Source: Asaia bogorensis
GTDB taxonomy: Bacteria; Pseudomonadota; Alphaproteobacteria; Acetobacterales; Acetobacteraceae
Reading direction: 5' to 3'
Length of the DNA: 34,674 nucleotides
Assembly (NCBI GenBank): GCA_945888575.1
Contig: CAMDAM010000009.1
Location: 1-34,674, forward strand
Part shown: piece after piece, positions 26,202-34,544 of the stretch
Position numbering within the stretch: position 1 is the stretch's first letter
Layout of the letters: every line of letters begins with the position of its first letter
The notes under the pieces: model-generated
Told to the model about the DNA's origin: nothing
Database searches by the model: none
The model's input: only the letters and a program-made list of their open reading frames with translations
Made by a program: the position numbers and the translations under genes

Positions 26202-27734
26202 CTATCGAGGTTCGCTGATACGTCCTTGCGCCTCCAGGCCCGGCAAGGCGGAGCGATCGAGCTTCCCTCCCACGGTCCGCGGCAACGCCTCGATCGTATG
26301 AAAGGCGGAGGGCACCATGTGCCGCGGCAGATGGGCCTGCGCAAAGCGCCGCACCTCCGCCGGCTCCACGGCGGCACCTGGCGTCGGCACCAGATAGGCC
26401 ACAAGGAAGGACGATCCCGATTCATCCGCAACGGCCCGAACGGCCGCGTCTGCCACGGCGGGGTGGCGCAGCAGCACGCTTTCGATCTCCTCCGGCGTGA
26501 TGCGGTGGGCGCGCAGCTTGATCTGGTTGTCCACTCGGCCAAAAACCCTCAGGAGACCGTCCGCCCCCACGCACCCGACATCGCCGGTACGGTAGTGGCT
26601 CCGCCCATCCTGCGGCGTCAGGGTGCCGAACACCTCCTGGGTCAGATCAGGCCGCTTCCAATACCCGGACGTCATGAAGGGAGCGCGCACGGTGATTTCG
26701 CCGACCTCGCCCGGTGCCACCGCGTCGCCCTTCGCGTCGATAAGTCGCACCTCCACGCCCGATGGCGGCCTTCCGACCGGCACGGCGTCGCCCTCCTGCA
26801 AGGCGCCGCGGATCGAATGCGAAGCGATCTGCACGAATTCCGAACTGCCGTAGTTGTTGGTGGCAATGCCGCCTTCGGGCATCAGGCGCAGGGCCAGGTT
26901 GATGTCACCGGCAGCCACGGGTTCACCGCTGAGCGTCACGACGCGCAGGTCGGGCAGGGGGCCGCCCGGCAGCAGCGTCACCGAAAGGGATCGCAGGATC
27001 GAAGGGAAGCATTCGAGCACGCTCACCCGATCCTGTCGTATCCGGCGCGCAATCGCCCGAAGCCCCTCGCCGGTCGCGTCCACAATGTGCAGCGCGGCTC
27101 CGATCACCAGGCTGCCCAGCACCACGGCGTGCGGGAAAAACGTGAAATGGCAAAGGCAATCGCCGGCGCGCAGCCCCACGGTCTCCACAAACGCCAGGCC
27201 CTGGCCCAGCGCCGCACGGTGGTTGTGCAGCACACCCTTCGGCTGGCCGGTGGAACCCGACGTGTAGCGCAGATACGCCGCCGCCTCCGGCCCGGGATAG
27301 AGGCCGGGGTTGTGGTCGTCCCCAGGCAGCCAGCAACCGGCAACGTCCAGCGTCCGAAACGCCGGCTCGAAACCGGCAGCCAAGCTCGGGTCGGTCACAA
27401 CGCACAGCGCCTCGGCATGCCCGGCCAGATCGCGCCGGCCCTGGTCATGCAGCCGCGGATCGATCACCACATAGCCCCGGCCGGACTTGAGGACGCCCAA
27501 CACGGCAATGATCCGCTCCACGCAGGGCGGCAGGCACACCGCGACAAAGCCTGAACCGGGCCCGAGCCTGTCCTGCAGCATGCCTGCCAGCCGGTTCGCC
27601 GCACGGTTCATCGCGTCGAATGTCAGAACACGGTCCCGCCCAACCAGCGCGACCCGCCCCCCGTTCCTCTCCGCCTGCGCCTCGATCAGACTGAGAACGG
27701 AGGGTTCGACGGTCATCGGCCTGGATGGTCCCAT
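26202..27734 (-). CDS. Stand-alone AMP-forming (NRPS-like) adenylation enzyme
   Basis: This 510-residue acyl/amino-acid-adenylating enzyme activates a carboxylate with ATP. Core motifs: YTSGSTGQPKG (157-167), NNYGSSE (293-299, where NRPS domains usually have NxYGPTE), YRTGD (381-385), GRVDNQIKLRAHRITPEEIE (399-418) and GGKLDR with the catalytic Lys491. It resembles NRPS adenylation domains more than acyl-CoA synthetases, but no carrier, condensation or thioesterase domain is fused to it or encoded nearby. A GGGGG Shine-Dalgarno lies 8 nt before the ATG. It starts 30 bp after an aminotransferase gene on the same strand, so the aminotransferase may make or modify its amino-acid-like substrate. 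The substrate is unknown. Confidence 0.88.
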   Translation of the reverse strand: MGPSRPMTVEPSVLSLIEAQAERNGGRVALVGRDRVLTFDAMNRAANRLAGMLQDRLGPGSGFVAVCLPPCVERIIAVLGVLKSGRGYVVIDPRLHDQGRRDLAGHAEALCVVTDPSLAAGFEPAFRTLDVAGCWLPGDDHNPGLYPGPEAAAYLRYTSGSTGQPKGVLHNHRAALGQGLAFVETVGLRAGDCLCHFTFFPHAVVLGSLVIGAALHIVDATGEGLRAIARRIRQDRVSVLECFPSILRSLSVTLLPGGPLPDLRVVTLSGEPVAAGDINLALRLMPEGGIATNNYGSSEFVQIASHSIRGALQEGDAVPVGRPPSGVEVRLIDAKGDAVAPGEVGEITVRAPFMTSGYWKRPDLTQEVFGTLTPQDGRSHYRTGDVGCVGADGLLRVFGRVDNQIKLRAHRITPEEIESVLLRHPAVADAAVRAVADESGSSFLVAYLVPTPGAAVEPAEVRRFAQAHLPRHMVPSAFHTIEALPRTVGGKLDRSALPGLEAQGRISEPR

Positions 27735-27764
27735 TCGATTCTGCCCCCGCCGCCCAGGGCCGCG

Positions 27765-28886
27765 TCAGCCCGCGTGCCAGAGCTGCCGCATGCCGGTCGC
27801 GATCCGCTCCACATCCCGCACGCTATTGTACCCATGGAAGCTGAATCGTATGCGCCCATGCCCATTCCAGGCCCAGATCCCCTGCCGATACAGCGAATCC
27901 GTCCATTCCTGCGCCCGCGCATGGTCGATGCACACATTCGCCGCATGCCGCCCATCCTCGCGTGGCGTCGTCACCGGAATCCCCGCCTCCGCCAGCCGAT
28001 CGAGCAGATCCGCCGACAGCGCCGCGATATGGCGGGAGGTCTCCTCGGGATCATGCTCCGCCAGGTATTCCAATGCCCCCGTCAGCACATACACCGGCCC
28101 ATGCGCCGGATTCCCGCGCGTGAACCGCAGCGCATCCGCCCGCAGCGCCGTCCCGGCCACGTAATCCGGCCGCGGAATCGGCGCCAGCGAATGCCACCCC
28201 CCGGTCGGCGGCGCCCAATTCGGCTGACGCGCCCGGTTCCAATAGGCCACCGCCACCCCGGTCATCCCCAGCAGCCATTTGTAGCAGGCCGAGAACCCGA
28301 AATCGGCCAGATGCGCCGGCACGGCCTGGTTGCCCGCCAGCTGCGTGAAATCCACCACCACCAGCGCGCCCACCCGGTCCGCCGCCGCCCGCAGGCTCGC
28401 CAGGTCGTATTTCTCCCCGGTCAGGTAGGAAACCGCACTCACCCCGATCACCCGCGTCCGCGCCGTCACCAGCGCCTCCAGCCGCCCCGGCGCCATCCCG
28501 CTCGCCACCTTCAGCGTCAGCGAGGGATTCCGCCGCAACCCGAACGGCATCACCACGGAGGGATACTCGTGCGCATCCACCACCACCTCGTCGCCCTCGG
28601 CCCAATCGAGGCTGTCCGCCACCATCGCCACCCCGTCGGCCACGCTGGAAACGAACCCGATATCCCCAGCCGCACACCCCCAGGGCCTGGCGATCAGCTC
28701 CCGCGCCCGCTCCACCTGCGCCTCCATGCGCGTGCGCCCGGGCATGCCGATCCCCTTGTCGATCCCGTACTGCCGCAACGCATCGTCATGCCGCAGCAGC
28801 CACAGCGGCTCGCCCCCGGCGCACACATGGCTCACCCCCTCCGTCAGCCGGAAGGCAGCGGGATCGAACAGCGGATGCGTGGTCAT
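27765..28886 (-). CDS. Class V (PLP-dependent) aminotransferase-fold enzyme
   Basis: This 373-residue enzyme has the cysteine-desulfurase/isopenicillin-epimerase-like fold. Key features: the PLP ring-stacking/phosphate region SSVADGVAMVADSL (80-93), DFTQLAGN (179-186, with the PLP pyridine-binding Asp179 and Gln) and YKWLLG with the likely Schiff-base Lys203. GNPAHGPVYVLTGALEYL and RFSFHGYNS near the end are typical of the family. It could be an aminotransferase, desulfurase, lyase or epimerase. The ATG has GGAGGA about 7 nt upstream. It is the first gene of a probable operon with the adenylation enzyme. A divergent binding-protein gene starts 132 bp away; no Pho-type repeat was found in that gap. 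Confidence 0.87.
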   Translation of the reverse strand: MTTHPLFDPAAFRLTEGVSHVCAGGEPLWLLRHDDALRQYGIDKGIGMPGRTRMEAQVERARELIARPWGCAAGDIGFVSSVADGVAMVADSLDWAEGDEVVVDAHEYPSVVMPFGLRRNPSLTLKVASGMAPGRLEALVTARTRVIGVSAVSYLTGEKYDLASLRAAADRVGALVVVDFTQLAGNQAVPAHLADFGFSACYKWLLGMTGVAVAYWNRARQPNWAPPTGGWHSLAPIPRPDYVAGTALRADALRFTRGNPAHGPVYVLTGALEYLAEHDPEETSRHIAALSADLLDRLAEAGIPVTTPREDGRHAANVCIDHARAQEWTDSLYRQGIWAWNGHGRIRFSFHGYNSVRDVERIATGMRQLWHAG

Positions 28887-29018
28887 GGTCGTCTCCTCCA
28901 GGTGGCGGAAGCATGGCCCAGCAGCCCGCGCCTTACAATTTCGCCACGCCCCGCAGCATCCGGTTGACCCCCGCCCCCGCCCGCCGCAGCATCCCCACGA
29001 ACTCCAGGGGATCGAACC

Positions 29019-30593
29019 ATGAGCACAGCATCCATCGGCCGCCGCGGCATCATGGCCGGCGGCACCGCGCTGGCCGCATCCGGCATCATCCGCCCGCGCG
29101 AAGCCCGCGCCGCCCGCCCCGTCGTCGCGGTCCTGGAGTCGGAGGTCGTCATCCTCGACCCCCACATGATCACCGCCACCATCACCCGCACCTTCGGCAC
29201 CCTGGTGTTCGACACGCTGTTCGGCCAGAACGAGAAGGGCGAGGTCAAGCCGCAGATGCTGGAGGGCTACACGGCGTCGGCCGACAAGCTCACCTGGGAC
29301 TTCACCCTGCGCTCCGGCCTCAAATGGCACGATGGCGAGCCCGTCACCCCCGCGGACTGCACCGCCTCCCTCAAGCGCTGGATGCCGCGCGACGCGTTGG
29401 GCCGCATGCTCGCCGCCGCCACCACCAGTCTGGAGCCCACCGGTGCGGCCACCTTCCGCCTGGTGCTGAAGGAGCCCTTCCCCCTCCTGCTCGATGTGCT
29501 CGGCAAGCCCAACGCCCCGCTGCCCGTCATCATGCCGCAGAAGATCATGGCCGAGGCCGGCGACGGCCGCATCAAGACCATCATCGGCTCCGGCCCCTTC
29601 CGCTTCGTCCCCGCCCGCTGGAAGCCCGGCGCCTCCATGATCCTGGAGCGCAACCAGGCCTACGTCTCCCGCCCCGAGCCCGCCGATTTCCTCTCCGGCG
29701 GCAAGCACGTGAAGATCGACGAGCTGGATTTGCGCGTGATGCCGGATGCCAACACCGGCTCCAACGCACTGACGGCCGGCGAGATCGACTACATGCAGTT
29801 CCTGCCCTTCGAAACGCTTGAAATCCTTGAGAAGAACCGGAACCTCAAGGTCTTCGGCGCCATGGGCATCCACATGTACCAGGGCAATTTCCGCCTCAAC
29901 CACGCGGCCCCGCCCTTCGACAACCCCCGCGTGCGCCAGGTGCTGTGGAAGCTGGTGGACCAGGCGTCCATCCTCGATGCCATCGGCATCCCCGCCAAAT
30001 ACCGCCTCGATCGCTGCGACAGCTTCTGGATGTGCGACACCCCCTACAGCACGCTGGAAGGCGCGGGTGCCGCCAAATACGACGTTGCCGCCGCCAAGCG
30101 CGAACTCGCCGCCAGCGGCTACAAGGGCGAGCCCGTCATCATCATGGATGTCGCCGGCTCCATCAGCGAAACCGCCAGCCGCGTGCTCCAGCAGGCCATG
30201 CAGCAGGCCGGCTTCAACGTGCAGGCCCAGCAGATGGATTGGGGCACCGTCCTCGCCCGCCGCGCCCGCCGCGAAGGCTGGAGCATGTTCCCGGTCTATT
30301 CCAACGGCACCGACATGCTGAACCCGCTCACCCATTTCTACGTCGCCGCCACCTGCGGCGACTTCCCCGGCTGGTCCTGCGACCAGCGCATCCCGGAGCT
30401 CCTGAAGCAGTTCACCAAGGCTGACGGCCTTGAAGCCCAGCGCAAGGTGGCCGCCGAGATCCAGAAGGCCTCCTACGAGCTCACCCCCGCCGTCATGTGG
30501 GGCCAGTTCACCCGCCCGGCCGGCTACCGCAACACGCTCAGGAATTTCATCGAATCGTCGTACCCGTTCTTCTGGCAGGTGGAGAAGGCCTGA
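29019..30593 (+). CDS. ABC transporter substrate-binding protein, family 5 (orphan)
   Basis: This 524-residue periplasmic binding protein of the peptide/nickel type has a Tat-like signal (GRRGIMAGG, about 7-15) followed by an Ala-rich stretch. Landmarks include LRSGLKWHDGEPVTPADC, IIGSGPFRFVPARW and DNPRVRQVLWKLVDQASIL. It diverges from the three other family-5 proteins in the window (KWHDGEPVT in place of RFHNG). AGGGGA lies 7 nt before the ATG. No permease or ATPase follows; the next gene is a molybdenum hydroxylase subunit 300 bp away. No Pho-type repeat was seen upstream, so it may not belong to the phosphate response. Confidence 0.91.
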   Translation: MSTASIGRRGIMAGGTALAASGIIRPREARAARPVVAVLESEVVILDPHMITATITRTFGTLVFDTLFGQNEKGEVKPQMLEGYTASADKLTWDFTLRSGLKWHDGEPVTPADCTASLKRWMPRDALGRMLAAATTSLEPTGAATFRLVLKEPFPLLLDVLGKPNAPLPVIMPQKIMAEAGDGRIKTIIGSGPFRFVPARWKPGASMILERNQAYVSRPEPADFLSGGKHVKIDELDLRVMPDANTGSNALTAGEIDYMQFLPFETLEILEKNRNLKVFGAMGIHMYQGNFRLNHAAPPFDNPRVRQVLWKLVDQASILDAIGIPAKYRLDRCDSFWMCDTPYSTLEGAGAAKYDVAAAKRELAASGYKGEPVIIMDVAGSISETASRVLQQAMQQAGFNVQAQQMDWGTVLARRARREGWSMFPVYSNGTDMLNPLTHFYVAATCGDFPGWSCDQRIPELLKQFTKADGLEAQRKVAAEIQKASYELTPAVMWGQFTRPAGYRNTLRNFIESSYPFFWQVEKA

Positions 30594-30662
30594 GAGCCTG
30601 TTCGAGAACGCGCTCTGGCGAGCCAGAGGCGGCCGCTTGGCCGCCGGCCGGCGGTGATGCGC

Positions 30663-30705
30663 GAGCACCGGAGCGGAGCGGCCTGGTGGCCGTGAGCACC
30701 GGAGC
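30663..30705 (+). repeat. Direct repeat GAGCACCGGAGC, two copies
   Basis: The 12-mer GAGCACCGGAGC occurs at 30663-30674 and 30694-30705. The copies flank a 5-bp stem with a TGGT loop (30679-30692), and the whole is enclosed by the complementary arms 30653-30662 and 30709-30718. Confidence 0.8.
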
Positions 30706-30759
30706 ACAGCGCATCGCCGTCGGATGGCCGCCAGAGGTGAGTTAGCGGACGGGCTCGCA

Positions 30760-30786
30760 GGGAGGTTGCCCTCAGGGCATCCTCCC
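30760..30786 (+). terminator. Hairpin, possible weak terminator
   Basis: A 12-bp stem (30760-30771 with 30775-30786, one T-T mismatch) and TCA loop lie 167 nt downstream of the binding-protein stop and 107 nt before the hydroxylase start. No T-run follows, so any termination would be Rho-assisted or partial. Confidence 0.45.
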
Positions 30787-30893
30787 GGCACACTAGGGTA
30801 TCGAACGGCGGTGGCTGGCCGGTCAGGCGGGCCCATGTGGGGCGCACTCCGCCTCGCCTGGGCCTCGGAGCCGCGCGCAACGAGGGAGCAAAC

Positions 30894-31760
30894 ATGCCCA
30901 GTCTGAACTACGTCGCACCCACCACGGTCAATGATGCCGTCAAGATCCTGGCGGATGCATCCGGCCCCACCCGGGTCATGTCCGGCGGCACGGACCTGCT
31001 GGTCCAGCTGCGCGCCGGCCGCATCAGCCCGGAGCTGATCGTCGACACCAAGAAGATCCCGGGGATCATCGGCATCACCGGCTCCGCCGCGGAAGGCTTC
31101 ACCATCGGCGCCGCCACCACCGGCGCGGAGCTGGGTGACCACAAGGCGCTCAAGGCCGCCTATCCCGGCGTCGTCGAAGCCGCCAACCTCATCGGCTCCA
31201 AGCAGGTCCAGGGCCGCGCCTCGCTGGCCGGCAACCTCTGCAACGCCTCCCCGGCCGCCGACTCGGTGCCCGCGGTGATCGCCGCCGGCGGCACCGTCAC
31301 CATCGCCGGCCCCGCCGGCACTCGCACCGTGGCCGCCGAGACCATCGTCACCGCCCCCGGCCGCACCTCCCTGGCCAAGGGCGAGTTCATCGTCTCCTTC
31401 CACCTGCCCGCCATCAAGGGCAAGACGTCGGACGCCTATCTCCGCTTCATCCCCCGCACGGAGATGGACATCGCGGTGGTCGGCTGCGGCGTCTCCATCA
31501 CGGTGGACGGCTCCGGCACCATCACCGCCGCCAAGATCAGCCTCGGCGCCGTCGCCCCCACCCAGGTTCCCGTCGATGCCTCCTGCATCATCGGCACCAA
31601 GCTGGACGACGCGGCCCTGGCCAAGCTCGATGCCGCGGCCCAGGCCATGTGCAACCCGATCGACGACAAGCGCGGCACCATCGAGTTCCGCACCAAGGTG
31701 GCCGGCGTCCTCGCCCGCCGCACCGCGAAAATCGCATACGACCGCGCGGGAGCCCGCTGA
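30894..31760 (+). CDS. Molybdenum hydroxylase, FAD-binding medium subunit (CoxM/XdhB-like)
   Basis: This 288-residue subunit passes electrons from the Fe-S subunit to FAD in a xanthine-dehydrogenase/CO-dehydrogenase-family enzyme. FAD-contact motifs: MSGGTDLLVQL (about 29-39) and the RASLAGNLCNASPAADS block (about 108-124), matching the GGNxxNASPAADT motif of CoxM. A C-terminal CO-dehydrogenase flavoprotein domain follows. The ATG at 30894 has GAGGGAG 5 nt upstream; the in-frame extension to 30837 lacks such support. It is the first of three subunit genes in the order medium, small, large. Confidence 0.92.
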   Translation: MPSLNYVAPTTVNDAVKILADASGPTRVMSGGTDLLVQLRAGRISPELIVDTKKIPGIIGITGSAAEGFTIGAATTGAELGDHKALKAAYPGVVEAANLIGSKQVQGRASLAGNLCNASPAADSVPAVIAAGGTVTIAGPAGTRTVAAETIVTAPGRTSLAKGEFIVSFHLPAIKGKTSDAYLRFIPRTEMDIAVVGCGVSITVDGSGTITAAKISLGAVAPTQVPVDASCIIGTKLDDAALAKLDAAAQAMCNPIDDKRGTIEFRTKVAGVLARRTAKIAYDRAGAR

Positions 31761-31764
31761 GACA

Positions 31765-32241
31765 ATGAGCAAGATCCACGTCGAAACCACCATCAACGGC
31801 GAACCGATGGAGTTCCTCGCGAACCCCGGCGAATCGCTGCTCGATGCGCTGCGCAACACGCTGAACCTCACCGGCACCAAGGAAGGCTGCGGCTCCGGTG
31901 ACTGCGGGGCCTGCACCGTCATCATCGACGGCCGCATGACCTGCTCCTGCCTGGTCCTGGCCGTCGAGGCCGGTGGGCACGAGATCACCACCATCGAGGG
32001 CATCGCCCAGGGCGACACGCTGCACCCGATCCAGAGGAAGTTCCTCGAGAACGCCGCACTGCAGTGCGGCTTCTGCACCCCGGGCTTCATCGTCGCCACC
32101 AAGGCGCTGCTCGACAAGAACCCCGACCCGACGGAAACCGAAATCCGTTTCTGGCTGGCCGGAAACCTGTGCCGCTGCACGGGCTATGATAAGATCGTCC
32201 GCGCGGTGCAGGATGCCGCGGCAGAAATGCGAGGGGGCTGA
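31765..32241 (+). CDS. Molybdenum hydroxylase, 2x[2Fe-2S] small subunit (CoxS-like)
   Basis: This 158-residue iron-sulfur subunit has a plant-ferredoxin-type [2Fe-2S] site formed by Cys42, Cys47, Cys50 and Cys62 (GCGSGDCGAC). A second helical [2Fe-2S] site has Cys101 and Cys104 (CGFC) plus Cys136 and Cys138 (CRC). All eight ligands are present, and the length is typical for CoxS. It starts 4 nt after the medium-subunit stop and ends 4 nt before the large-subunit start, so the three are co-transcribed. Confidence 0.95.
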   Translation: MSKIHVETTINGEPMEFLANPGESLLDALRNTLNLTGTKEGCGSGDCGACTVIIDGRMTCSCLVLAVEAGGHEITTIEGIAQGDTLHPIQRKFLENAALQCGFCTPGFIVATKALLDKNPDPTETEIRFWLAGNLCRCTGYDKIVRAVQDAAAEMRGG

Positions 32242-32245
32242 ACAC

Positions 32246-34537
32246 ATGACATTCATCGGTAACAAGAGCGACCTGCGCGTCGTCGGCACCCGCCCCGTGC
32301 GGCCCGATGGCGTGGATAAGGTGACCGGCCGCGCCGTCTACGGCGCCGACGCCACCATGCCCGGGCAGATCATCGGCAAGGTGTTGCGCAGCCCGCACCC
32401 CCACGCCAAGATCATCTCGATCGACACCTCCAAGGCCGAGAAGCTTCCCGGCGTGAAGGGCGTGATCACCTCGGCCGACATCCCCAACATCCCGTCCGAG
32501 GAAGCCTTCGTCGGCGAAGGCCCGATGAACTTCCGCGACCTCAGCCTCAACTGCATGGCCCGCGACAAGGTCCTCTACGAAGGCCATGTCGTCGCCGCCG
32601 TCGCCGCCATCAATGATGCCGTCGCCGATGCCGCGCTGAAGCTGATCGACGTGAAGTACGAGATCCTGCCGCACGTGATCGACGTGGAGGAGGCGATGGC
32701 CCCCGGCGCGCCGATCCTGCACGACAACCTCTTCACCGCCGGCGTCACCCCGAAGCCGACCACGGCCTCGAACGTGGCCAAGCAGGTCCGCTTCACCATC
32801 GGTGACGTCGAGGCCGGCTTCAAGCAGGCCGACGTGATCGTCGAGCAGACCTACACCACCGCCCCGGTCCACCAGGCCTATATCGAGCCGCATGCCTGCG
32901 TGGCCGCCATCGCCGCCGACGGCCAGGTGCTGATCACCGCGTCCAGCCAGGGTCACTTCATGATCCGGGCCTACACCGCGAAGCTGCTGAACATCGACAT
33001 CGCCAACATCCGCGTCACCAACGCCGAAATCGGCGGCGGCTTCGGCGGCAAGACGGTCGTGTATCTGGAGCCGCTGGCGGTCGCCCTGTCCAAGAAGTCG
33101 GGCCGCCCGGTCAAGATGACCATGACCCGCGAAGACGTGTTCCGCGGCACCGGCCCCACCTCGGGCGGCACCATCTGGGTGAAGGTCGGCGCCACCAAGG
33201 ACGGCAAGATCACCGCCGCCCAGACCGTCATCAAGCTGCAGGCCGGCGCCTTCCCGGGCTCGCCGATCAACCCCGCCCTGATGTGCGCCTTCGCGATGTA
33301 CGACCTCGCGAACGTGGACACGCTGGGCTACGACGTGGTCAGCAACCGCCCGAAGGTCGCCGCCTACCGCGCCCCCGGCGCGCCGATCTCGTCCTTCGCG
33401 GCCGAGAGCGCCATCGACGATCTCGCCCGCAAGCTGGGCATGGACCCGATCGACCTGCGCCTGAAGAACGCGGCCAAGCAGGGCTCCAAGACGGTCTACG
33501 GCGTCACCCACGGCGTGATCGGCTACGAGGAAGTGCTGAACGCCGCCAAGGCGCATCCGCACTGGACCGCCCCCCTGGGCAAGAACCAGGGCCGTGGCCT
33601 GGCCACCGGCTTCTGGTTCAACATCGGTGGCGAGAGCACCGGCGGCGTCTTCATCAACGAAGACGGCACGGCCAGCGTCGTCACCGGCTCGCCCGACATC
33701 GGCGGCTCGCGCGCCTCGATGGCCATGATGGCCGCCGAAGTGCTCGGCATTCCGTATGAGAAGGTCCGCGCCGTCATCCCCGATACCGCCAGCATCGGCT
33801 TCACCCACGTCACCGGCGGCAGCCGCGTCACCTATGCCACCGGCATGGCCGTGACCCAGGCCGCACAGGCCGTGGTGGAAGACCTCAAGAAGCGCGCCGC
33901 CATGATCTGGGACATCAGCCCGGAAGCGGTCGAGTGGAAGGATGGCGAAGCCGTCCCCGCCGGCGCCAACGCCGGTGGCTTCGATCCGCTGCCGCTCGCC
34001 GCCATCGCCATGAAGGCCGCCAAGACCGGCGGTCCGATCGGCTCGGAAATCTCGGTGAACGCCCAGGGCGCCGGCCCCGGCTTCGGTGCGCATATCTGCG
34101 ACATCGAGGTTGATCCGGAAACCGGCCACAGCACCATCCTGCGCTACACCGCGGTGCAGGATGTCGGCCGCGCCATCCATCCGGCCTACGTCGAAGGCCA
34201 GATCCAGGGCGGCGCCGTTCAGGGCATCGGCTGGGCGCTGAACGAAGAGTACATCTACAACAAGAAGGGGCTCATGGATAACGCGGGCTTCCTCGACTAC
34301 CGCATCCCCGTGGCCTCGGATCTCCCGATGATCGAAGCCGTGCTGGTGGAAGTCCCCAACACCCGCCACCCGTTCGGTGTGCGCGGCGTGGGCGAAGTGC
34401 CGATCGTTCCTCCGATGGCCGCCGTCCGCAACGCCATCCGCGGCGCGATCGACCTGGAGATGTTCCACCTGCCGATGTCCCCGCCCCGCATCCGTGCGGC
34501 CGTGGATGCGGCAAAGGCCCCCAAGGCCGCCGAGTAA
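32246..34537 (+). CDS. Molybdenum hydroxylase, molybdopterin-binding large subunit (xanthine dehydrogenase/CoxL superfamily)
   Basis: This 763-residue catalytic subunit carries a molybdopterin-cytosine-dinucleotide-type cofactor and hydroxylates a heterocycle, aldehyde or acyl-CoA. Seen: the N-terminal a/b hammerhead domain (about 14-140), the GGGFGGK cofactor motif (263-269) and the catalytic-base Glu717 in GVGEVP. The active-site loop reads AYRAPGAP (373-380), not the AYRCSFR of true (form I) CO dehydrogenase nor the AYRGAGR of form II, so this is not a CO dehydrogenase. The substrate is undetermined; purine-type, nicotinate-type or aromatic substrates are possible. The MoaD/ThiS-like gene just downstream hints at linked cofactor or sulfur-carrier functions. 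Confidence 0.93.
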   Translation: MTFIGNKSDLRVVGTRPVRPDGVDKVTGRAVYGADATMPGQIIGKVLRSPHPHAKIISIDTSKAEKLPGVKGVITSADIPNIPSEEAFVGEGPMNFRDLSLNCMARDKVLYEGHVVAAVAAINDAVADAALKLIDVKYEILPHVIDVEEAMAPGAPILHDNLFTAGVTPKPTTASNVAKQVRFTIGDVEAGFKQADVIVEQTYTTAPVHQAYIEPHACVAAIAADGQVLITASSQGHFMIRAYTAKLLNIDIANIRVTNAEIGGGFGGKTVVYLEPLAVALSKKSGRPVKMTMTREDVFRGTGPTSGGTIWVKVGATKDGKITAAQTVIKLQAGAFPGSPINPALMCAFAMYDLANVDTLGYDVVSNRPKVAAYRAPGAPISSFAAESAIDDLARKLGMDPIDLRLKNAAKQGSKTVYGVTHGVIGYEEVLNAAKAHPHWTAPLGKNQGRGLATGFWFNIGGESTGGVFINEDGTASVVTGSPDIGGSRASMAMMAAEVLGIPYEKVRAVIPDTASIGFTHVTGGSRVTYATGMAVTQAAQAVVEDLKKRAAMIWDISPEAVEWKDGEAVPAGANAGGFDPLPLAAIAMKAAKTGGPIGSEISVNAQGAGPGFGAHICDIEVDPETGHSTILRYTAVQDVGRAIHPAYVEGQIQGGAVQGIGWALNEEYIYNKKGLMDNAGFLDYRIPVASDLPMIEAVLVEVPNTRHPFGVRGVGEVPIVPPMAAVRNAIRGAIDLEMFHLPMSPPRIRAAVDAAKAPKAAE

Positions 34538-34544
34538 TCTGAGA

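Larger units (their letters stand above)
30594..30893 (+). other. 300-bp intergenic region packed with inverted and direct repeats
   Basis: No gene is seen. In order it holds: a 7-bp hairpin (30613-30619/30622-30628); a 7-bp hairpin with loop GCTT (30628-30634/30639-30645); a 10-bp long-range stem with one wobble (30653-30662/30709-30718) enclosing two copies of GAGCACCGGAGC and a central CGGCC-TGGT-GGCCG hairpin; and a 12-bp stem with one mismatch (30760-30771/30775-30786). The density suggests a structured RNA or REP-like element. The last hairpin may be a weak terminator for the binding-protein gene. Confidence 0.6.

Noticed and set aside
28887-29018. A Pho box for the aminotransferase/adenylation genes or the orphan binding protein
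   Set aside because: Neither strand of this 132-bp gap contains two TCAT-like words at 11-bp spacing.
32246-34537. Annotation as aerobic carbon monoxide dehydrogenase (coxL)
   Set aside because: The active-site loop is AYRAPGAP instead of AYRCSFR, so the CO-oxidising signature is absent.
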